64,000 nt of DNA from assembly GCA_037893225.1 (NCBI GenBank), contig JAZGUH010000209.1:806001-870000 (forward strand). The letters run 5' to 3'. How positions within the stretch are numbered: the stretch's first letter is position 1; every line of letters starts with the position of its first letter. This document shows, one piece after another, positions 49,401 to 58,400 of the stretch. Source of the DNA: Hippasteria phrygiana. Lineage: Eukaryota > Echinodermata > Asteroidea > Valvatida > Goniasteridae. The notes under the pieces were generated by a model. The model did not search any database and was not told where the DNA came from. It was given only the letters and a program-made list of their open reading frames with translations. The position numbers and the translations under genes were made by a program.

Positions 49401-52400
49401 CTACCCCTACCTATCAAAACCGATTGAGTTTCAGGTTGAAACACACAAGCTGTTGGAGAGGATACAACAACATAGTTACAACATAGTTACAACAGTAGGA
49501 GGGTTAAGAAAGTGTATATAATGTTCTGGCTGTTTCAACTTATTGCTGTTCCAAACATTTGACTATAACGAACATCCTCTTTGGCTCCCAAATTGATGTG
49601 TTCAATACATACCATTATTCACAGTTTCTGTGGATTCTGTGATGTTTATTATAATAGCATTCTAATGTATTTCCAGACTCTGAGAGTGGAGAAATGTCTT
49701 TGTTACCTCAACTTAAAAAGTGAAAACTTCAAGATAAACTGTCATACAAGGGCTGGAGGGTTTATTCAAATTGTAACGTTGGTTTCTTTTTTTTGCAGGA
49801 TACTTCAGAGCAGTCGTACTGGCACATCCAGACCGAGAATAGGTCATCCCTGTTCTGCCTCCTGGATGCTATCCAAGCCCCTTGGAAGGAGATGTTTGGG
49901 GTGGAGCTTAAGAAGACTATCCACCCGTCTCTTACAATCAAGGTTGGTAGACCAAACCCCTTAGCCACTCTAGGTAAGGGGTTACGATCAGAGGTGTTAG
50001 GGTTGGCGACATTTTGAATTGCCAACCCTAGCACCATTACGGTTTTCCTGGGCCCAGATCTAAAAAGAGGATAATTCGTCAACAGATTCCAGAGAAATTA
50101 TCCCAATTTTCAGACCCAAACTTCCACCATCGGTGAGACCAACTCACCCCAAAACCCCCCTCCTTCCAATCACCCCAATCTCCCCAATCACCCCAATCAC
50201 CCCAATCTCCCCAATCTCCCCATCCAATTTATATTGATTAAAGGGAAATCAAAATACAAACAAATGCAATAAATGGTGCAGAAAAAAAAATGAATTATGG
50301 GCGTGCATTTACGGGTAGTACGGGAAATCGGGTACCCAATTGAAAAAAGCGAGGGTACCCGGGCACCCATTAAAAAAAAAACAATCCCCAAAAATCAAAT
50401 CTCGGAAATTGCTGTTCATATTGTTCGTAAAGGTCCAGTCAGCAGTCCTTTCATAAAGCTGGTCACAAGTAACTGGATGAACAATGACAAAGAAATGCCT
50501 TTGTCAAAGCTCATTTGAATAGCTTGTGATTGGAATTAGGACTGTAGGGCTTGTGATGGACTTGCAGGGACTTGCAGGGACTTGTGATGGACTTGTGATG
50601 GACTTGTGATGATGGACTTGTGATGGACTCTACATCCCTGATTATTTTTAGTGATTTTTCACAAATACTGGGCATATCGTATGGGAGGTATACCACTTGC
50701 GGCAGCCTGTTTTATTGAGCTGTTTTGTTTTACAGCATTTTGAAATATTGAAAATTGACAACTGAAATAATAATAATGCAAATTTCACCTCATCTTTACG
50801 TGAATTGATGCATGGCATTGCTATTGGTTAAAGACAGACTAAGGAGTCTGTGGCCAGACTAGTCATTAATGTTTTTTATCAAAAAGTAATTGTAAGTCAC
50901 TTGGTCACTCGATTGACCTATCGCGGTCGAATCGCGTCAACGCAGCTTGTGAATTATTGTCCAATCACATAAATTATAATTCCACGTGGAACGCGCAAAA
51001 TCTGAGACAAACAAAAATTACCACACAAAATTCCCACAGGGTTGTCTAAAGGGGCGTGGTTAACTCGTAAACGGCGATAGGTCAATTATTTCACTGCACC
51101 GTCTGTTATTACTTGTTTTCAAATACCTATGTTAGGCCGTGTCCGAATTACTTGGCTGCGGCTTGAAATTACACACATGTCTATGGTAGCGGCTGCAGCC
51201 ACATCACATAGACTTGTGTGTAATTTCAAGCCGTAGCCAAGTAATTCGGACACGGCCCTAGTTTCCATCAAATTATTTTGTTCCAGTGTGTTTTATGTAT
51301 CAGTCACTGGATTTTCATCCACATGAAAATTTATGATGCGGACAGTTCAGAAAATGATGTGAGGCATGTGGAATTTCTGGCATTTTTTGTGGAGTTTGTA
51401 TGAAACTGGTTCAGTTTTTACTGCCTTTTTGATTTCAAGTTCAGCAGCTTGTAGCATGAAAATGAATTCAACTGCTGCAAATTGCTAACTGCCTGGATTT
51501 TTCTGAAATATACAAATCAACAAAACTAGCTGGCCTAACGTTTCAAACTTTTATAAGCAAGTTCTTTCTCAAAGGCAAATGACAGTGGTACAAGAAACAA
51601 ACATGTGGGGGAACCAGGGTTGATAAAAATCATGATTTTTTTTTTAAATAAAAAAATCTGACTATTTTGTTTTAATAAAAAAAATCAGATTTTTTTTTTT
51701 TAATCAGATTTTTTTTGTATATGTTGTTCTTGAATGGGAGTGTAATGAATAGATGGATTTTTTTCAAACACAGCTTTCATCCACATGAAAGGGGGCCCCC
51801 AAGTGCAATGAATAGGACCACCCTGTTGAGTGTGGTGCCTATTTTTTGGCATTTACGCTTGGCATACCATCCACATATCAATGACAGCTGGACAAAAGGG
51901 GTTAAGCAGCTCTCCAACATTAATTTTAGGTCAAATCCTGCCCAAACACTAAATGTCCCACCTGTTGTTCCTTTTTGAAACACATCCACACTGTGCAAGT
52001 GAAATATAACCCATTAACCCTAACCTCCCCAAATTCATCAAAATCCATTTCCCCATTTTGGGGAATTTGGTAGGCAAGCCATTAGTACCGGGGTTGTTTG
52101 ATTTAAATCACTCGATTTAAATCATTGATTTAAATCATGATTTAAATCAATGAAACAAAATATTTAAAAATCACAAAAAAAATCACGTTTTGATTCTTTC
52201 TTTTTTTTTGTTTAATGTAAAAACAATGTCTGTTATTCAAACCTGACTTTCATTAACTTTAGATCGCTTATACTCACTCTAAAGGGATGTAAAAGGCCAG
52301 TTTCCTGAAACATTGTACTACATTTTATCTTGTGTACAACGCATATGATTCTGAAGTACAATGTAATGTACTACCTACATGTATTATACAGTATTCATCT

Positions 52401-55400
52401 CTTACATGTACGTAGGTTTAAATCAATTCATGTAATGAGCCTATTGATTGATCCCCCGACCCCTCCCCTCCCCGACCCACCCACCACCCACCCCCCCCCC
52501 CCCCACCCCACCCCACCCCACCCCACCCCACCCCACCCCACCCCACCCCGATCCTCAATCCTCGATCCTTTTGCAAGTCCTTTTTTAATCAAAACCTAAA
52601 CCATACATAATAGCATCAACATTCTAATTCCTACCCTATAAAAAGGTGGGGGTGTCGCTAGATTTTCGCCCCAGAGGTGGGGATTTTGTCACTTCAAAAG
52701 TGACAATCCCCACCTCAGAGGTGAGGTGGCCCAGGGGGAGGGACAATTGATAGGCGCATACATGTCAGCTCAATGTAATGTGGGCACATAAACATGATTA
52801 TATAATTGAAAACAAGATCAGAGATGGAAGGTGATTATTAAACCTAACATTGTTTGATTTGCTATCCATGATGTCTTATAACCCTAACAGTTCTCTGACG
52901 GTTTGTACATTGTATGCAATCTGTTCTGACTCAACTTTAAAATAAAATAAAACACTGTACATGCCTACATTGTGATATTTATGGTGGCTGCATTAAATAG
53001 TTTTATTCCACCATGGTTGTGTAGAGTGGGGGGGGGGGGGGGGTCCTGTTATCAACTTGGATGAGAGATGTGCAGTATGATGGTGATGCTGCAACAGAGA
53101 TTTTAAGACAAACTAATATGTATTCTAGAAAAAGAATATGATAAATGAAAGGAATGTCAGTACTGATTTCATGAACAATTGTGTGTGGTTACACTTGACT
53201 TTTAATGATGGTCATTTAAATTGACTTATTTAAAACAAATGTTTTATGCAAATGTACAATGGTAAAAAACAAAATTCTTATTAAATTTTTTTAAAGCAGA
53301 TTTTTTTTTTATTTAAGAAAATCATGATTGTATCAACCCTGATTAGTACCAAGTCCATCAAAATCCACCTATAGTAGTGGTGGTCTTGTGGTGGATTTCA
53401 GCAGATTTGGTCCTAAAGCATTATGTGAAGCAAGGTCAGTGATGGATTTTGGCGGACTTGGTCCAGTACTTAGTAAAAGACACTATAGGGAGTTTAAGGG
53501 TTAAAGATGATGTTGATTGCTGAGAGAAGTTTGCGTCATTTTTTTGTTTTATGTAGATTCTGTATTGTAAAATAAAGCAGCAAATTTTCTGCCATGAAAT
53601 AACAAAAAAAATGACATTTGAGAACTATTTTTATCAAGTCCCCTCTAGCGGAGCATAGCCCGTTGATGTCATTTTTCAAAAATTTGTTGCTGCGGGCAGC
53701 AAACAATTCTGACGTCATACTACGAACTCCCCTTTTGTGCCTAGTGCTAGACACAAAAGAGAGTTCGTCCTATGACATCAGACTTGTTTGCTGCCTGCAG
53801 CGACGACTTTTAGCCAAATGGCACCAGTGGGATAGAGGGGACTTGATAAAACTGCTCTCAAAACTCACTTTTTGGTTATTTCATGGCAGAAATAATTGGC
53901 AGTTAAGTTTTACAATATGCAATCTACTTAAAACTGAAAAAATTACGCAGACTTCTCTCAGCAATCAACATCATCTTTAAGAAATTAGCGAGCTTTAAAT
54001 GCCTTCTGAAGTTTCATCAGTTTGACAGAAAGTTACATAAACCTTTATCTGTTGTGTCCATAGTTTTGCCCTGAAGCATGCCCACTGCCTGGGTGAAAAG
54101 TACTTGTAGATCCAAGGGTAATTTGTGTATTGTTGTGACCTGTCGGAGTGTCTTTGTGTTATCAAGGCCGTGTGTATTGTATTTGTAGCATGGAAGAAGT
54201 AAGTAGCTAATCTGCAGTAGTGGTCAGGTTTCTGTAAGTGTTGAATTAAGGTCAGTTTTTATAGAGTCACGAAGGCCATTAGTCTTGCAAATTTAAAGTT
54301 CTCTCGGAAATCCCTAGAATTTGGCAGAGAATGTCCTGGAAAATGCTTGGATATTTTGGCACACATTTCTTTATTTGCCTGTTGATGGTGCTTCTTTCTG
54401 ATGGCAGTTGGTAGTTTATGTGAATTGTGCTTAAAAAGGAGAACAGTGTCGACTACATACATGTAGTCAATAAATAGAATGGCATGTTGATCGCACTGTT
54501 TCATCAAGCCATGTGCCTACTGAAGAGACACAAATCTTTTTCCCTTTTGCCCCATCTTCAGTTCAGTTCAGTTCACATTTATTTCCATTCTGCACAGGAC
54601 AATTGAAATATACAAGAAATAACAATATACAAGAAAAATATACAATTGCTGGCACATACATGGAGGAATATTCTGGAAGCCAAAGCTTGTATGTATAGAG
54701 ATGCCTTTAAATAATAACTAATTAAAGAAATACTGAGTGAAATGATAAGACATACAAATCAGACGGACACAACAGACAAACAGACAAACAGTATACAGAA
54801 TGACGAAATTGACGGACGAGTGAAACCAACTGATTACTTGGATGTGACATTAAATACATATGTAATCTGGTAAGAAACAATGTACATACTGCTGACGAAA
54901 TGAAACAAAGATAAATATAGTAAAAAGACTGAGAAAAAAATTTCTTAGAACTGGCCATAAATCTAAGGTCAAAGTAGAAGAAAGGAAAAATAAAGAAGTA
55001 AATTTTAGAAGCTAAGTCACACAATGGGAGATGAGGACATTCTTGTAGAAGGACTTGAATCCGCCCACGGACGATTGAGTCTTCACAGTTCCATCCATAG
55101 AGTTCCAAAGGCAAGGACCGTAGAATCTTAGTGCGTGAATGGAATATGACGTGCGGTTTTTTTAAATTGATTTTTAATTCTCTCTGGTAATAAAAGTATT
55201 AAAGGATATGCAGCAGTGTAGCTTGAGAGGCTAAAGAAAGCTATGGAGAGAAGGCAGAGAAAAATAATATTCAAGTTTCCATAGTCTGTTGTAGAAATGG
55301 CCTCACTAAAACCTGTGTTTATATCAGGCTACTGCCTTGATTTTTATTTCATAGTTTGTGTGAGCCTTGGTGCACGAATGGAACTACATAAAGAAAAGTT

Positions 55401-58400
55401 GAAGTAGATTGCCAGTGATTTCTCCATAGTTAAATCCATAGTTTAGTTTGAATCTTTTTAATGCTATATGCAGGATGACAAATTGTCATATTTTTTACAA
55501 TTTGTGGTGTTTGCGTGCATAATTCATTCGATAATTTTTTAAGTCAAATTGTGATTTTTAGGTGAGAAAATTGCTGACACCCCACGAGAACTGTACGAAC
55601 ATTCCACATTGTGTAAATGTTTTAAAGAGATTTTTCCATTCTACAAAAAGAACTTATGTCCCCCCACCCCACCCAGTATCTGAGTCATTTTTCGTAGTGA
55701 CATCATGGACACATCTAGAAATTGATATTACTTTTACAAATCGATAAGCGATCTCGCCACTATCTCGGTCCCTATGGGGGATATGCTGTTTAAAGGTCAA
55801 CAGCCACTGATGGATAACATGGGGATGATAATGCTGGCTCATTATGCCTGATGAGTACACAAACACTAGACTTTAAGCTCATTAATCTCATTAATTCTGT
55901 GCTGATTTCATGCTGGCAATTTAGGCTATTTACTCCCCTCTGTTTTCCTTTCACAAGGATTCCAAAGGGTAATGATTTTGTTGCAGGTTTAAGTAGTTTA
56001 TGATTGGTTTGGACCACATTGGAAGTTTAACAATCCAAACTTTTTTTTTTTACCTCAAAGAACTTGAGATATGTTAGAATGATAATAATAATAAGTGGCT
56101 TTTCTTGTGGTTGTATTGATTTAAATTTTCTGCTTGAACTTTTTTAAAGCAGACTACTTTTTTTGTTTTAAAGTTTTTTGACAATGTATTATCACCAATA
56201 TATTGTCTTCAGAATTTACAAGAAAAAACACTGTCCGCAAATCCGCTGTTGCCATGGTAATGGCGGCCATATTGGATTTCAGTACAATTACATAAACAAG
56301 TTTTATGGGAAAAGTAAAACATCTTTTGTTTACATACAATCAACTGTAATTTAAAGTTTAAAACATTATCTAAGTTAGTACAGCACCCTATGAGGTAACC
56401 TAAAAAATTCGCAAAAATCAGCAATTTGCTTAGCTAACAGTCCCCTTAAGGATTTGTACCATTGTTCTGTCAGTTCTAAGGAGAACACTGTAATATAGTT
56501 TTGTTAACCAAGTTAATGACTAGGTTTAACCCTAACCCCCTGGAACCTTTTAGCTAGGAACCATCCTCAATCCTCCAAAATCATCCACATTTTTGCATTT
56601 AAGTTTCTCCAACATCCTCCTGTTTCTCAAACACCATTCACCCGCAATACTCCAAAATCCTCCTTTTTTGAAACACCATTCATCCTCAATCCTCCAAAAT
56701 CCTCCAAAACTGCAAGGAGGATTTTGGAGGATTGAGGTGGGTTAGGGCACTACCTCCATGGTTAGGGTTAATGAACTAGCTTAGTGAAAGTTTACAACTT
56801 GGCAAGTGCTTTTAGCTACCTTTTTGCTCATGCATGCTTTCAGATTGTCAAATTTATTATTTTTTAGTTATTTTTATTCTTTCTGGTAACAAAACCAAGG
56901 ATTCCTCAAAAGTGCAAATGGCAGTAACTTGAAAGCCTGAAGAAACTATTAGACATAACACAAAGAAAAATTTGGTTTTATGAATTGGGGGTTCCATCTG
57001 TGCAATGATGGCATGATGCTCTGTCCGAGAAACAGGCAGGGACTGAAAACCCAATCCACATTTTGGCCCAGGCAGGGTTTAAACCAGAGTCACGGAGGTG
57101 CGCTGGCAGATCCTGACCAGAATTTGTTTGTTCGGGGGAGGATTTTCTTGTGTAAAGGTGACCCGGCACGATTTTGAATTTTGAGGGGTGTATAATGTTG
57201 GCAGCACGATTTTGTATTCTGAGCTCCTGATTTGTGACTGCCTCTCCAAAATGGGCATTATATAGCAAAATTTGACAAATTTGTTTATATACAATGTACA
57301 TAGTTGAATTTGTCACATCCTAAGCTTTAATTTGGTGTGGGTTTTGACCCCTGTGGCATTTTGTGTTCTCGAGATATCTTGACATTTGTATACTCCTATT
57401 TTCCAAGTTAACGGAAGTGCGTTTAGATATAGGCCTTTAAACACAAAAAAGTGCAAATAAGTAAGATGTATATCAACATGTATTTTTTCATCATTATTCG
57501 TCAATATTAATGTTTCTGAAAATAAAATCTGAAAATATAGATATAACAGAATCCAACAAACCCAAAAACAACAAAAATCACATCTGTGAAGATTTTTTCG
57601 CCCGCTTCATAGAACAGCCCTATGTGTTTTCACATAGTGCGACATAATACCCTTTTATTGTAGAGCGGGTCATTCATGGTGGTGTAGACTTTCTGGCATT
57701 CTCAGTTACTACTGCTTAACAATTTACAAAGTGAACAAAGAAAGCTGGCAGGAGCGGGATTCAAACCAACAACCTCCTGAATACCGTACCGGCGCTCTAC
57801 CAACTGAGCTATCTTGCCCTTTGTTGGCAGTGTCCCAAATTGCCTGACAGTAGTCGGGTACCCGGTTCAGATGCGCAGCCCTATTCAAGAGTCATGTGAT
57901 TTTCACATCAAATTCCACCGTCTCTGCCACATTTGTTCGGCCAGTTCCCAACGCACTTTTGAGTTACCTGGTACAGAAATAAGTTATCGCGGCCAAAGTG
58001 TTATTTATTTAGATTGATATTCACCGCGATAGGAATCTCTCACCTTCATTCTGTGCATTGCGAAAAAGAGGTCAGCGCTATCGTGTAGTCTGCCAGTGTA
58101 AACATGTAACAGCGATAAGCGTTTCCCATGCAAAGTGCTGGCGCACGGTCTCCACGGTAACCCTTTGCCATTTTTATCTTTCATTTACCAGCTTCAGATA
58201 CATCTTCAAGTTGTCATTTTTAACACTGTTGACCAACACTCCAGTGTCAAAACCTCTCCATGATAAAGGACAGAATGCATACATCTCAGTGACTTGCATT
58301 ATTTTATTTTATTTTTTATTTATTTTTTTATTTCTGTGAGATAAAATTCCTTCTCACGCCTCTGCCTTGTATTGACTTGCCAATGAATACCTGGTTGGTA

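Larger units (their letters stand above)
52018..53500. mobile_element. CCCTAACC TTAA element, split by a hAT insertion
   Basis: TTAA (52014-52017) + CCCTAACCTCCCC and GGGAGTTTAAGGG + TTAA (53501-53504). Interior ATCAAAATCCA(T/C) units occur on both sides of the insertion. Original length was about 220 bp. Confidence 0.75.
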
